A stretch of DNA of 64,000 nucleotides from Silurus meridionalis (GCF_014805685.1 NC_060907.1:4462473-4526472), one strand, 5' to 3'; shown: positions 1 to 12,571, numbered from the stretch's first letter. Numbers and translations: made by a program. Notes: a model not told the origin generated them from the sequence alone.

Positions 1-59
1 TACATCTACAAAGAGCAAAGAATAGTAACAAATCATCTAGAGTACAAGAACCTGAAATC

Positions 60-321
60 CAGAGGTGGCAAAAGTACACATCCTTTACCTGGGTAGAAGT
101 ACAAATACACATGTTTTAAAATATTCGGGTAAAAGTTGAAGTACTGATTATACTTTTTTTACTCGAGTGAAAGTAAAGAAGTCTTGGCTCTGATATGTTG
201 TCGAGAAAAATGTTTGAATTGAATCCACCCGTGATGTGTCTGCTCAGAGACGGGTTCTGAGTTCCGAAATTGTACTTCAGTAAAAAGTAGTTATTACTTT
301 TAACTGTTTTAGTGCCACACT
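60..321. mobile_element. Non-autonomous hAT-type element (MITE)
   Basis: The left end begins CAGAGGTGGCAAAAGTA and the right end, near 306-321, reads as a degenerate inverted copy (TTAGTGCCACACTG). The body has the AAGTACAAATAC / ACTTTTACTC style common in fish hAT MITEs whose ends begin CAGAGGTGG. There is no ORF. I see no clean 8-bp target duplication, so the family call rests on the termini and is moderate. Confidence 0.4.
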
Positions 322-786
322 GGTAACTGGACCTTACATCATATTAATGATGATGATGATGATGATGATGATGATAGATAGATCATTGTATGTGTCATAT
401 TGTATCACAGCCTTTTCATTGTATGTGTGTATATATACATTCTGCCGCCTGCAATAAACTGAAGAGGAAGCATTTGCTGTGTGCGGTGTGATTCTTCCCT
501 GATCAGAAAGGCCTACGGGTATCGCAGATCGTATGGAAAACCTCTCCACGAATTAAGTTTCGTTTGGGCATGATAAAAATCTAACACTGAGTTTTTTCTT
601 TTTAACCATCAGCTGGCTCTAACCAGGTTTTTTTTTTACTTTACGCACCAGACGAGTGTCTGACACTTTTTGCTGTATTTCATAAAATATAAAGGTAGTG
701 GTATAAATAATATTACAAATTAAGCTACATACACACACACACAAACACTCTCTCTCTCCCTCTTATGATCAGTGATACAGAATAAT
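322..786. other. Non-coding stretch with a (GAT)n microsatellite
   Basis: A (GAT)n/(ATG)n tract lies at about 345-376. The rest is AT-rich with no convincing ORF. A short segment at about 225-272 (GTGATGTGTCTGCTCAGAG region) is similar to 36335-36375, so it is probably part of an old dispersed repeat. A short (CA)n and CT-rich run sits at 730-762. Confidence 0.5.
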
Positions 787-2463
787 GAGTGATACAGAGA
801 ATACTTCAGCTGACACTGAACCACATGTCAGAGTATGCTTAACCTTGCAGGACAGTTAGGGTCAAATCAGTGACAATAAAAACAGTGGCAGTAGCACCCA
901 CATTTCCCCCACTGAGACCAATATTGCATCTGGTAATGGAGGTCCTCCTCCACCAAAGACCAAGAGGACTTCTGCAGTATGGGACTTTCACTGTTTCTGA
1001 AAAATGATCCCTCCAAAGCTATTTGCAAGCTTTGCAAGTCCAAGCTAAGCAGAGGCAGAGATGCAAATTACAACACAACATCTATACATAACCATCTGCT
1101 ATATGTCCATCACATGAGAAAGCCCACTGTATTAGCCACCTCCTCTCCTCTTCTTTCTCGGGTCACTGGTGTTCATCTGGGTGCTGCTAAAGGCTCGCAT
1201 ACATCTTCCTCTTTACCAATACTCACTGCATTTGCTGCAAAGCAGCCATTCTCAGCAAACCATCCCCAGTCAAAACAAATTACAGAGATGATTGGTAAAA
1301 TGATCTGCACTGATCTTGAACCTTTCTCTGTGGTGGAGAGGAGAAGCTTCAAGCACCTTGTTGGCTTTTTAGAGCCCAAGCATAACATCCCATCGAGGCA
1401 CTATTTCAGTCGAATAGTAGTGCCTGAGCTGTATGAGGCAATGAGAGGGGAGTTGGTCCAGTCACTTAAGGCAGCAGAAGGAGATGTCATCAACCTAACT
1501 ACAGATCTCTGGACCAGCAATCACAATGCACATGCATATCTCTGTCTTACTGGGCACTGGTGTGAACGTGTAGGGGAAGCTTCAGTACAGAGGAAAGCAG
1601 GGCTGCTAAATGTTGGTGTGCTGGACATTGAGCACACATCAAACAACATTCTGTGCTGCCTTAAGGAAAAGATGAGAGAGTGGGAAGAGTCTGTTGGTCA
1701 GTCTGTCACAATACGGTTTGTTGTTTCAGATAATGCAGCCAACATAGTGAAAGCTTTGACTGAATATGGGTACTTTCGTTGTGTGTCCCATATGCTTCAC
1801 TTGGTGGTGATCAAAGTACTGGAGAAGAACAGGGTTGTGACATCCCTTCTCTCCAAAGCCAGGAGCATACCATGTTCATCGCTCAAGCAAAGCCAGCAAC
1901 AGACTACAGCCCAGGGCTGTGCAGATTATGACACAGGAGTCTAACATGGGTAGAGCTCCAACAATCATCTATCCAAATGAGTGGGGGTTAGCATCAGACA
2001 TGCTGACTGTTCTTAGTCCTTTTGAGGAGGTCACACGTGCACTCTCAAAACACAGCGCCTCCATCTCTGAGGTCATCCCCCTCCTGCATGGCCTCTGCTT
2101 CATCATCAGGTCACCGCATGTGGGAGGTCTTGCAGCTGGTGAGGAATCTGAGGATGAATCTGATCAGTTCATGGCTGGTGATGATGGTTAGGATACCACA
2201 GTGGGGCTGGGCCAAGATGTTGCAGCTGAGTCCAGGGAAAAGGCAGGCACAGCAGCAAGGAAACTGGCAGCCAGTCTGAGCAAAGAATTAGAATGGCGCT
2301 TCGAAACAATTTTTGCAAACTCCACATTTCTGCTTGCCACTCTCCCTAGATATAAGGCCAGCTGTTTTCCAAACAATGTTGATGTGGAGGCACTGAAGAG
2401 GACATTACTCCTCATTAAAGTCAATGCAGATCTGAAAAACAGCGTCGGACTATTTGATCCGTA
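787..2463 (+). pseudogene. hAT transposase relic with BED zinc finger (ZBED-like)
   Basis: The reading begins around the ATG at 787 but is broken several times, including at 846-850 and again near 980 where the tryptophan-containing start of the BED finger shifts frame. The longest open piece (979-1944) has a BED-type finger (CKLCKSKL followed by HNHL) and hAT core motifs: TTDLWTS with the first catalytic Asp, VVSDNAAN with the second, and CVSHMLHLVV (C-x2-H). A frameshift near 1920 moves coding to 1919-2191, and a further fragment runs 2201-2463. The C-terminal hAT dimerisation domain with the catalytic Glu is missing; a (CA)n tract follows at once. This is a dead element, not a host ZBED gene. 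Confidence 0.85.
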
Positions 2464-2514
2464 GAATACAGTCACCCCGCTCTCTCTCTATCTCTCACTC
2501 TCCTCTTACTCACT

Positions 2515-2516
<2 letters not shown>

Positions 2517-2597
<81 letters not shown>
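2517..2597. repeat. (CA)n microsatellite
   Basis: About 80 bases of CA dinucleotides with one interruption. It directly follows the truncated hAT coding region and probably marks the break point. Confidence 0.95.
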
Positions 2598-2599
<2 letters not shown>

Positions 2600-2601
<2 letters not shown>

Positions 2602-3133
2602 CTGGTGTGGAAATAAAATAAAAATAAAAAAAATCACACTGATCTTTAAAGAATTAATAGTTAAAAAGGAAAGTTATGTTATGTTGTTCATTACATTTCA
2701 CTTCATAATTGCATACTGCAGCACTGCATCGTTTTGTTTTCATTCTTGCAAAACTTGTTCTGTAATATAGTTTGGTTGCTATTGTGATCAAAACCATTGA
2801 TCTAAAGCACAATCCTGATGCTGTCCTGTAAATATTTTTCTAACCAGCAATAAATATAACTTCTCTATAACAGAATTTCTGATCAACCCATATCAATTGC
2901 ATGCTTAAAAATAACATTTCAAGACAAGTCCCGCCTACTTCCGTGGTAGGCCCCACCCACTCCAAGTACAAGGCTACAGCAGTGCAGAGATGTGTGGACA
3001 TTATTAAGAAGTACAGATAGATGTTCTAAGGCTATGGCATTAAAGAGGAAATGTGTTATAATATTATGGCATTTAAGAAATGTGCAAGCTAAATAAACAA
3101 GTCTAATATATATATATATATAATCACCCCGCT
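2600..3133. other. AT-rich non-coding sequence
   Basis: No ORF or recognisable exon on either strand. It ends in a short (TA)n tract at 3107-3122. Confidence 0.5.
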
Positions 3134-3285
3134 CTAAATGGAGCGCCATTTAGTTTTTATAACTTCTAACAAGCGTTTTCGATAAGTGCTGACAAGCTTC
3201 TTACACCTCTCAATTGGAATCTTTGCCCATTCTTCACGTGTAAAAGCCTCTAACTCAGTGATGTTTAACGGCTTCCGCAACTTTT
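3134..3285 (-). pseudogene. Tc1 transposase C-terminal remnant
   Basis: Read on the minus strand, this encodes the end of a Tc1-type transposase: ELEAFTREEWAKIP followed by CKKLVSTYRKRL, the usual Tc1 tail after the DDE domain. Coding stops abruptly at about 3285, where the 3' end of RTE copy A begins. Either the LINE inserted into a Tc1 element or the two fragments abut by chance. The N-terminal and catalytic portions are not found on the far side of the LINE. Confidence 0.7.
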
Positions 3286-6200
3286 TCTTCTTCTTTCGGC
3301 TGCTCCCATTAGGGGTCACCACAGCAGATCATCCGTCTCCATCCCCCCTGTCCTCTACATCTGCCTCTTTTACACCAACTACCCTGCATGTCTTCCCTCA
3401 CTACATCCATGAACCTCCTCCTTGGCCTTCCTCTTTTCCTCCTTCCTGGTGGCTCCATCCTCATCATTCTTCTACCAATATAACTCATGTTCCTCCTCTG
3501 AACATGTCCAAACCATCTCAATCTCACCTCCCTCACCTTGTCACCAAAAAATCCTACATGTGCTGTCCCTCTAATAAACTCATTTCTAATCTTGTCCATC
3601 TTCGTCACTCCCAACGAAAACCTTAACATCTTCAGCTCTGCTACCTCCAGCTCCGTCTCCTGTCTTTTACTCAATGCCACTGTCTCCAAACCATACAACA
3701 TCGCAGGCCTTACCACAGTCCTATAAACGTTCCCTTTCATCCTTGCAGATACCCTACTTTTACAAATCACTCCTGTCACCCTTCTCCACCCACTCCACCC
3801 TGCCTGCACTCTTTTCTTTACTTTTCTAACACACTGTCCATTACTTTGCACTGTTGACCCCAGGTACCTGAACTCCTCCACCTTCTCCACATCTTCTCCC
3901 TGCAACTGCACCACTCCACTGCCCTCCCTCTCATTCACACACGTACTCTGTCTTACTCCTACTGACTTTCATTCCCCTTCTCTCCAGCGCATACCTACAC
4001 CTCTCCAGGCTCTTCTCAACCTGCTCACTACTCTCACCACAAATCACAATATCATCTGCAAACATCATAGAGCAGGGAGACTCCTGTCTGACCTCGTCCG
4101 TCAACCTGTCCATCACCACTGCAAACAGGAAAGGGCTCAGAGCCGATCCTTGATGCAGTCCAACCTTCACCTTGAACTAGTCTGTCGTTCCTACTGCACA
4201 CTTCACTGCTGTCACACTGTCCTCATATATGTCCTGCACCACCCTCACATACTTCTCTGACACACCTGACTTCCTCATTCAATACCACAACTCCTCTCTT
4301 GGCACTCTGTCGTACACTTTCTCTAAATCCACAAATACACAATGCAACTCATTCTGTCATTCTCTATACTTCTCCATCAACATTCTCAAAGCAAAATCAG
4401 GCATATGTGGTGCTCTTCCTCTGCATGAAACCATACTGTTGCTCACAGATGGTCACCTCTTCTCTCAGCCTGGCTTCCACTACTCTTTTCCATAGCTTCA
4501 TGATGTGACTGATCAACTTAATTCCCCTGTAGTTACTGCAGGTCTGCACATCTCCCTTATGCTTAAAAATCCGTACCAGCACACCTTCTTCACTCCCCAG
4601 GCATTTTCTCACCTTCCAGAATCTTGTTAAACAGTCTGGTTAAAAACTCCACTGCATCTCTCCTAAACATCTCCATGCTTCTACCGGTATGTCATCTGGT
4701 CCAACCGTCTTTCCACTTTTCATCCTCTTAATCACTGCCCTTACTTCCTCCTTACTTATCCTATCTACATCCTGCTTCACCAACTCCACATCATCCAACC
4801 TTCTCTCCCTCACTTTCCTCATTCATCAGCTGCTCAAAATACTTCCTCCACCTTCTCAACACACTCTCCTCACTAGTCAACACATTTCCATCTCCATCCT
4901 TTATTGCTCTAACTTGCAGCACATCCTTCCCAGCTCGGTCTCTCTGCCTGGCCAATCGGTACAAATCCTCATACAGCTCCTCACATGCCTTTTCCTTGGC
5001 TTTTACCACATCCCCCTTCACCTGCCTCCTGCTTGTACTCCTGCCTTTTCTCATCACTCTGTCGATACCAATTCTGTTTCTCCAACCTCTTTCTCCTTAT
5101 GCTCTCCTGCACTTCCTCATTCTACCACCATGTCTCTTTGTCTACCTTTCTATTCCAGATGTCACACCAAGTACTTTTCTAGCTGCTTCCCTCATCACTT
5201 CTGCAGTAGTTGCCCAATCATCCAACACTTCTTCACCACCATCGAGCCCCTGTCTGACCTCTTCCCTGAATCTCACACTAGAGTCTTTCTCCTTCAGTTT
5301 CCACCATCTTATTCTTCTTTCAGTCCTAACTCTCCTCCTCTTCTTCTTCGCCTCCAAAAGCATCCTACAGACCACCATCCGATGCTGTTTAGCTACACTG
5401 TCCCCTGCCAACACCTTACAGTCTCCAATCTCCTTTAGGTTGCATCTCCTACATAGAACATAGTACACCTGTGTACACCTTCCTCCACTTTTATATGTCA
5501 TCCTATGATCCTCCTTCTTCTTACAATACATGTTTACCACTGCCATTTCCATCTTATTAGCGAAATTTACCACCATCTGCCCTTCCACATTCCTCTCTTT
5601 TAAACCATACCCACCCATCACCTCCTCATCACCTCTGTTCCCTTCACCTTAATGCCCATTAAAGTCTGCCCCAATTACCAATCAATTATTCTGATGTACA
5701 CCATCTACCACTTTATCTAATTCACTCCAGAATCTTTCCTTCTCCTCCATCTCACAGCCAACTTGTGGAGCATAGGCACTGATGACATTTGTCATAATCC
5801 CTTCAACTTCCACCTTCACGATCATCACCCTATTAGAAACTCTCTTCACCTCCACTACACTCTTACTGTACTCTTCTTCAAAATCACCCCTTCACCATTT
5901 CTCTTTCCATCCATCTCATGATAGAACAGTTTAAATCCACCTCCAATGTTCCTGCTCTTACTCCCTTTCCACCTGGTCTCCTAAACACACAACATATCTA
6001 CCTTTCTCCTCTCCATCATATCAACTACCTCATCTACCTTTACCAGTCATAGTACCAATATTTTAAGTACCAACCCGAACCTTTACTCTCCTACACTTCT
6101 TTATTCCCTGCCATCTCTTTAGACGTTTTCCTCCTCTCCTTCTCTTCCCCCGGCCAACAGTAGCCCAATTTCCTCCTGTATCCTGTTGGCCAACGATTCC

Positions 6201-6385
6201 TGTTGCGGTCGATGTTAACCCGGGCCTCGACCAATCCGGTATGAAATTCTTATTTGTGATCCGATATTCGATTTGGCACGTTTTACGCTGGATGTCCTTC
6301 ATAACGCAACCCTCCCCATTTATCCGGGCTTGGGACTGGCACGAAGAGTGCACTGGCTTGTGCCTCCCTAATGGCTGGGTTACCC
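3286..6385 (-). mobile_element. RTE-type LINE, copy A, near full length
   Basis: The 3' end (at 3286, minus) carries the GAAAGAAGAAGAA tail preceded by GACCCCTAATGGGAGCAGCC, shared with copies B, C and D. Coding is in pieces: apurinic-type endonuclease fragments (about 5140-6060), reverse transcriptase pieces (4397-5057), the catalytic MMFADDIVICGE block (3931-4170) and the C-terminal region after RT (3309-3938) with RTE-like TRMDKIRNEFIRG-type and FGHVQRR motifs. The 5' end, about 6240-6385, matches the starts of copies C and D (complement of CCATTAGGG...CACAAGCC). There are many frameshifts and stops. The RTE clade assignment is inferred from protein style and is fairly secure. Confidence 0.85.
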
Positions 6386-6477
6386 ATTTTGCTGTTCTTA
6401 ATATGTGTATAAAGATCTTCAAACCTGAGCTAGTAAACAAGAGAATTCCTCTTAATTTAAGAATCGCTATCATTATA

Positions 6478-8255
6478 CACTGTATGGACAAAAGTATTAG
6501 GACACTGGACCATTCCTCTTATATATGGTTTTCCTCCAAAACCACAAAGCTAGAGGCACACAATTGTTCCAGATGTCTTTAGATGCACCATAATAAAGAT
6601 TTTTATGGCTAGAAAGAAGATTGTAAGTCCTGACTGGATGAGGAGTTTTTGCAGTGCATGTTTAGGATTCAGGATCTTCTCCACTGCAAGGGATTGTGGG
6701 ATTTCACTATAAAATAGCTAAACTCTCCAATCTTCAATCCACAGCATGTAGTGAAGAAGGTCAAGAAATACGTCAGGACTCGGGTTCTATCGCCTTTTAC
6801 GGTCCTTACGTCATTATTTGACAACCGACATGCACATGTGAGTTTACCTGCAGAAACAACAAACGTGACATAGCGCTTGTTTTTTTCTTCTCCTCAGCTG
6901 TTCGGTGTTACAATAAATTTATGACGATATTTCACTTTTGTATAAACAGAATCTGTTCTCAAAGTGTCGGAGGCACACAATTGTCTTAGACGTCTTTGGA
7001 TGCAGGAAAAGCATGAACTTTTCACTTCATTTGAACATTAAACCTCCTCCAGCTGCATGAACATATACATAACATGGGTTGGAATGGAAGATCTTCCAGC
7101 TAGAAAAACTATATGTGGATTCTCTAGCATGAAATCATTTCCTTCGCTTGAACTAGGGTTGGGCAAAGATACATCAACAATAATAATAACAATAACAATA
7201 ATAATAATAATAATACCAAATAACTGTGTATGAAAATAAACTAGAAAATTCAGCCGCTGCACCATGTATCAAAATAAACCACTGTATTTCTGTATTTCTT
7301 TGAATATAATTTCTCATGAATACCTTTCAGTTAACAACAAAATGCAAAGTATTTTGGGAAACAACAAGTAAGGATTTCAATTTGATATTAATGGAAACCT
7401 TTTTTTAGTTTAAATCCTTTCTTATTTTAAGACAGAATATATAATGATTATTAAATTATGAGGAACTCTCTTGTTTAGTAGCTCTGGTTTCTATATCTTT
7501 TTACACATAATTAAGAAGAGCAATTTGTTTAAAGACCCCGCAAACATCCTGAACCATCTAGAGACGTACCAGCGCCTTTTGGATCCCACTTTATGTGGAG
7601 TTTGGACACTGGACCTCTTAAAATGTTTAAAGGCTCTGGCATGGAGAAACTGGTTTTGGACCTATGATGATCTCAAATGTTGAGCTGTTTCAGTAGCTCC
7701 TGGTTCCATAAACACAAATGACTTAAAAAAGAACATTACTTATAATCACACACTCCGGTACTCATATTAGTTCTCTCTCCAGTGTTGTATTGTTTTAAAG
7801 ACTATAATCACACTCTTGATGTCACCAAATAAGGATGGGTTCCCATTTTGAGTCTTGTTTGTTCTCAAGGTTTCTTCCTCATAACATCTAAGGTAGTTTT
7901 TCCTGGATACAGTCGTCATGGCTGCTCATTAGGGCTAAATACACACCATTCACCATAACTCTTAAATTCTGTAAAGCTGCTTTGAGACAATGTCTGTTGT
8001 GAAAAGCGCTATAAAAATAAACTTGACAAAGAAAAAACAAAAACAATCAAACTAGTTGTAATATAATTAGACCAAATCGACTGTATGGAAATCTTACCAA
8101 TTGTATTTACGTACTGCACTGCACTGGTAGATTATTTAACTTGTTTCTAGTCTATTTTCTCAAATCATGCATTTATTTCTTAAATTAAGATGGTTATTTC
8201 TGCAGTGGAAAAAGTTGAAGATTTCGATTGGCCTGCTATGGAGCTCTAAACCCTA
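6478..8255. mobile_element. Left part of a Tc1-type non-autonomous element
   Basis: It begins CACTGTATGGACAAAAGTA, the hallmark end of fish Tc1-type MITEs. The matching inverted end (CCACATACTTTTGGAATTATG) occurs only at about 16305-16330, beyond the piggyBac insertion. The interior has no transposase. It includes an (AATAAT)n tract at 7185-7215 and an L2-like fragment at 7856-8035, so it has been hit by other insertions. It is interrupted at the TTAA at 8256. Confidence 0.5.
7856..8035 (+). mobile_element. LINE-2-like 3' tail fragment
   Basis: Contains AAAGCTGCTTTGAGACAATG and GAAAAGCGCTATAAAAATAAA, a widely dispersed fish repeat tail ending in an AATAAA-like string. No coding portion is present. 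I infer an L2/CR1-type or dependent SINE tail; the exact family is uncertain. Confidence 0.5.
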
Positions 8256-8772
8256 TTAACCCTCTGGAGTCTGAATTGCCGCCGGCGCCCAAACGTGCTT
8301 TTTTTTTCAGATGCCAGCAAAAAGAGCTGAAACTGCTCGGTCATATTTGATCAGAAATGTTAAAGTAATACATCATTTAAAGCTCACTACATTAACAAAA
8401 CGTTGTATTTTTTAAATGAATAAAATATTCAGGCTGCGCCATCTGTCGCATTGTTTTTTTTTTTTTTTTATTAATGAATACAAAAGTATATAAACAACAA
8501 AGGCAAATATACATTTACAGTGTAGATAAATATTACAGGCTCAACACAGTATAACTAATAAATTGTTTAGAAAAATGAACATAAATATGTAGAAATCTGA
8601 AATTATAATTTACATGAACTTAAATAGTGAGTAAAAGAAAGAAAAAAAAAATGTAAATAAGGATAAACATTGGGGGCAGTATCACAATAAATTAAACGAT
8701 GTCAATAAATAAAGCAGCTTCATAGCATTCTGACTTTTCATCTTATTAAGGGCTTTGGAAAAACTTTTTAAG

Positions 8773-11760
8773 TCATTTTTGAATACAATAAGTAGTGGGG
8801 GGGGATTTAAAGAACCTACATTTATGAATAAAATATTTTGCTAATATTACAATGTTATTTAGCAAAAAAGAATTAGCACAACAGTCTTTAGGTACTCCAA
8901 ATAAAATATGATGTAAAGAAAAAACAAAACTATCAACAACCACCTTTTTTTCTATCAACCAGTCCTGAATTGATATCCAGAAGAGTTTGGAGAAATTGCA
9001 CAAGAGAAAGATATGATCTGTGTCTTCAGAAGGGCTTTCACAAAAGGAACATGGGACAATTTCTATATTAAATTTCTGATTTAGGAATTTGTAAGAAGGA
9101 TAAATCTCATTTAAAATTTTGAAGTGTATTTCTTTAGCTTTAGGAGGAACAGGAAATTTCAAATAAGCTGTTCTAAGATAAATCACAGTTTTCTTCTCAA
9201 ACATATGATCTAAATTGTTTCTTTTAACTTGACAAGGATAACAGGTTTGTAAAATGACCTGTCTTATATATTTGTTAGTACAACTATCACTTTTAAATTG
9301 CATATCTCCAATATATAAGGCTGGAAGAACTGGTTTAACTTCAGTATAAGAAAGAGAGCATCTCATCAGCATTTTTATGCCAGAAGGTATTGCATTAACA
9401 ACAGTGAAAAACTCTTTCGGGTGACAGGCAAAGCCATGTTTCAAAGTAAAAGCATTATAGTCTAAAATGTTACCCTGTTCATCCATTAGATCTCTTACTG
9501 ACCATATATTTCTGTTTAACCAATTCTTATAGCATAAAGATCTGTTCCTGTGCAATATATATTTGTTGTTCCAAATTAAAGCATTATGAGGTGTAAAATT
9601 GTGTGCATGTGCTAATTTCCAAAATAAGAGTACTTGTTGATGGAATGTTGATAGTTTCACTGGGAGTTTAGATAAATCAAAATCACATTTGAGAAAAAAT
9701 TTAATTCCACCAAGTTCTTGAAACAAAGCTGATGGAACTGTAAACCAAAAACTATCTTCTTTACATAGAAACATTTTTAACCATTTAAGTTTTAATAAAA
9801 TATTCATGTTTTCAAATTCAATTACATTCAAACCACCTTGTTCATAGGATTTTGTAGTGTCTGCTTTTTTTATATAATGGGCTTTGTGCTTCCAAATAAA
9901 ATTATACATTTTTTGGGAACATATTTTAATGAAATTTGAGGGAGGAGCCAAAGAAAGAGCGGGATAAATCAGTCTTGATAAATATTCAATCTTTGTTAGT
10001 AAGATTTGGCCAAAAATGGAAATGTCTCTTTGTAACCAGCAATTTAATATTCGGTTTGCTTTTTGCAAGTTATTATCAAAATTTTCTTTCGTACTTATTT
10101 TCTGGTCTTTGGTAACTATAATGCCTAGATATTTCACTTTATCTTTTACCGGAATATTATGCAAACAAGCACTATCACTCTGATGTAGGGCAAGAAGTTC
10201 ACATTTGCTTAGATTCAACTGGAGTCCTGATGCCTTAGAAAAAACATTAACTAATGAGATAGCCAGAGGAATTTGGTCTTTGTTTTTTAAGAACAGTGTA
10301 GTATCGTCTGCCAATTGACTAATTGCTATACTTTTACCAAATACTTTTAATTTTTGTACCGTTTGATCATGAATAACTAAAGTAGACAACATATCCGCAG
10401 CCAAGATGAATAAAAGAGGGGACAGAGGGCATCCCTGCCTTATTCCACGACTAACAGGAAATCTTTGTGATGTACCATAGGGAAGAGAAATAGAACTGTT
10501 CATACCTTTATAGATCATTTTTATAATATTGACAAAGTGCTCACCAAAACCAAAGCTTTCTAAAGCTTTAAATAAAAACCTATGTTCTAACGTGTCAAAG
10601 GCTTTCTTAAAGTCTAAGAAAAGAATATATCCATCATCCTCTATCAAGTGATTGTATTCTACCATATCCATTACTAGCCTTATATTATTGTGAATGGATC
10701 TTTCTTTAAGAAATCCCGATTGAACCTCATTAACTACTCCATTAAGTCCTTCTTTCAATCGATTGACAAAGACGTGTGTGAAAATTTTATAGTCACTGTT
10801 AAGTAAAGTGATTGGGCGGAGATTATCTAAAAATCTATGATCTTTATCTGGTTTGGGGATTAATGTAATCAAGCCTTGACTCATTGTGGGGCCCAATGAA
10901 CCATCTTCAATAGATTCAATAAGGGCATTAAACAGTAACATTTTCAAATCGTTCCAAAAAAGTTTATAAAAATTTCCTGTAAGGCCGTCAGGACCAGGTG
11001 ATTTGTTTGATTTGAGTTTCTGTACAGCTAAATCGAGTTCTTCCATACATAATTGTGCATCACAAAGATCTCTTAATTCATTGTCAATCTTAGGGATAAA
11101 ATTTATAATTTTTTCAAAAAAGTCATCACACTCTTTCGGAGAAAAATTAGATAAATACAGGTTACTGTAGAAATTATGTATTTCCTTGCTTATTATTTTA
11201 GGATCAGTATTTTCAACATCATTTACCATTAGGGAAACAATACTGTTTTTGGATTGCCGTCTTTTTTCTAACCTACAAAAATAGGCTGTGCTCTTCTCTC
11301 CCTCTTCCATCCACTTGGCTTTTGAGCGAATGTATGCACCCCTAGCTTTTTTAATGTACAAGTTATCCAGTTGTGTTTGAAGAGAAATAAAATTACTTTT
11401 CTCTGAGCTACTCAGAGAAATTTTACTGCAGTACTTATTAATTTCAGATATAATTTTGTGTTCATTTTGTCTTCTTATTTTGGCAAGCATTTTACTATAG
11501 TTTATAGAAAATTCACAAATTTTAAATTTAAGGAACTCCCACCTGGCTTTATGAGAACTGAAGTCATTACTATTTTCAATTTCCCTAATTAAATCTTTTA
11601 GCTTAGCACAAAATCCCTCATTTACAAGCAAATCAGAATTAAACTTCCAATATCCCTTACTATGTGAAATTTTACCTGTTGGCGTAACATCCAAAGTAAT
11701 AGCACAGTGATATGTTAAAGGTGCTGGTGAAATAATGCAATGCTTAACAAAATGTAACAA
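8773..11760 (-). CDS. L1 ORF2 reverse transcriptase and C-terminal part
   Basis: An uninterrupted 995-codon frame. RT motifs in order: SNKSPGPDGLTGNFYK, LRPITLLNSDYKIFTHV, GFLKERSIHNNIR, FLDFKKAFD, RGIRQGCPLSPLLF and the catalytic LADDTTLF (A-D-D). The C-terminal third has a Cys/His cluster (CSFCESPSEDTDHIFLLC), typical of L1 ORF2. The endonuclease part is displaced: it lies just upstream in another frame, so the natural ORF2 start is not at 11760. The length of open frame shows that this part of the window has few base-calling errors. Confidence 0.9.
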   Translation of the reverse strand: MLHFVKHCIISPAPLTYHCAITLDVTPTGKISHSKGYWKFNSDLLVNEGFCAKLKDLIREIENSNDFSSHKARWEFLKFKICEFSINYSKMLAKIRRQNEHKIISEINKYCSKISLSSSEKSNFISLQTQLDNLYIKKARGAYIRSKAKWMEEGEKSTAYFCRLEKRRQSKNSIVSLMVNDVENTDPKIISKEIHNFYSNLYLSNFSPKECDDFFEKIINFIPKIDNELRDLCDAQLCMEELDLAVQKLKSNKSPGPDGLTGNFYKLFWNDLKMLLFNALIESIEDGSLGPTMSQGLITLIPKPDKDHRFLDNLRPITLLNSDYKIFTHVFVNRLKEGLNGVVNEVQSGFLKERSIHNNIRLVMDMVEYNHLIEDDGYILFLDFKKAFDTLEHRFLFKALESFGFGEHFVNIIKMIYKGMNSSISLPYGTSQRFPVSRGIRQGCPLSPLLFILAADMLSTLVIHDQTVQKLKVFGKSIAISQLADDTTLFLKNKDQIPLAISLVNVFSKASGLQLNLSKCELLALHQSDSACLHNIPVKDKVKYLGIIVTKDQKISTKENFDNNLQKANRILNCWLQRDISIFGQILLTKIEYLSRLIYPALSLAPPSNFIKICSQKMYNFIWKHKAHYIKKADTTKSYEQGGLNVIEFENMNILLKLKWLKMFLCKEDSFWFTVPSALFQELGGIKFFLKCDFDLSKLPVKLSTFHQQVLLFWKLAHAHNFTPHNALIWNNKYILHRNRSLCYKNWLNRNIWSVRDLMDEQGNILDYNAFTLKHGFACHPKEFFTVVNAIPSGIKMLMRCSLSYTEVKPVLPALYIGDMQFKSDSCTNKYIRQVILQTCYPCQVKRNNLDHMFEKKTVIYLRTAYLKFPVPPKAKEIHFKILNEIYPSYKFLNQKFNIEIVPCSFCESPSEDTDHIFLLCNFSKLFWISIQDWLIEKKVVVDSFVFSLHHILFGVPKDCCANSFLLNNIVILAKYFIHKCRFFKSPPTTYCIQK

Positions 11761-11771
11761 ATTATCTGAAA

Positions 11772-12542
11772 TTAACCAACAGTCGATCCTCGATTTGCTA
11801 GAGGCATTGGGTCTAAACCAAGAAAACTGTTTGGTGTTAGGTTAAGATGTCTCCATACATCCAATACTTTAAGATTATTGCAAAAATTTGTAATCATAGA
11901 GTTAAGTTGAGGGGTACTACTTTTAGGTGGATGTCTGTCAAGAGTTTCATCTGGTGTAACATTGAAGTCTCCACCTATAACAATATTATCTGTTGGGAAT
12001 AACTTCTTGAAATCACAAACTAAACAAGAAACATCAGCAAAAAGCTGCTGATTTTGTTTTACATTATTATAACCATAAATATTAACCAAAATAAAAAAGA
12101 CGGATTCAATATTTACCACAATTGCAACCCAATGTCAATTAGAATCAGTTTTGACAGAGATAACTTTCCCTGGACAGTTGTTAAATAAGATCGCAGTTCC
12201 TGCAGAGTGGGAGGATCCGTGGCTTAGTAACACTTTATCTCCCCATTGACTCGACCAAAAAGCAGCATCAGCAACAGTAGAGTGTGTCTCTTGTAAAAAA
12301 ATACAATGCGAACCAGTTCCTTTACAAAATAAAAACATAGCCTTTCTTTTGACCTTGTTTTGAATGCCCCGAACATTTAAAGAAAGTAATGAAAACGGTA
12401 ACTTAACTGGAAACATTAAAAAAATTGTTTTGAAGGTAGAAAATAAACAAACACTGACTGCCAACTCAAACAGATATGTACTAACCGGGTGACAGCTAAC
12501 CGAGTACATACCTCGCAACCTAGTATTTCTCCAAATTATCAT
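11772..12542 (-). pseudogene. L1 ORF2 endonuclease domain, broken
   Basis: Apurinic-type endonuclease of the same L1, in two open pieces. 12135-12542 has LSLNVRGIQNKVKRKA and FLQETHS; 11772-12119 has GGDFNVTPDETLDR. A TGA near 12128-12130 separates them, and a frameshift near 11820-11830 disconnects the domain from the RT frame. With these two lesions the ORF2 protein cannot be made as one chain. Confidence 0.85.
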
Positions 12543-12571
12543 CTCTCACACCATCCTACCCGTAAGAGAGT

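Noticed and set aside
979..2463. Domesticated ZBED host gene
   Set aside because: Several frameshifts and loss of the C-terminal dimerisation domain indicate a dead hAT copy.
4689..5463. Plus-strand ORFs of 249 and 155 residues
   Set aside because: They lie antisense to RTE copy A; their Ser/Leu/Pro-rich content is the complement of Lys/Glu/Arg-rich LINE coding.
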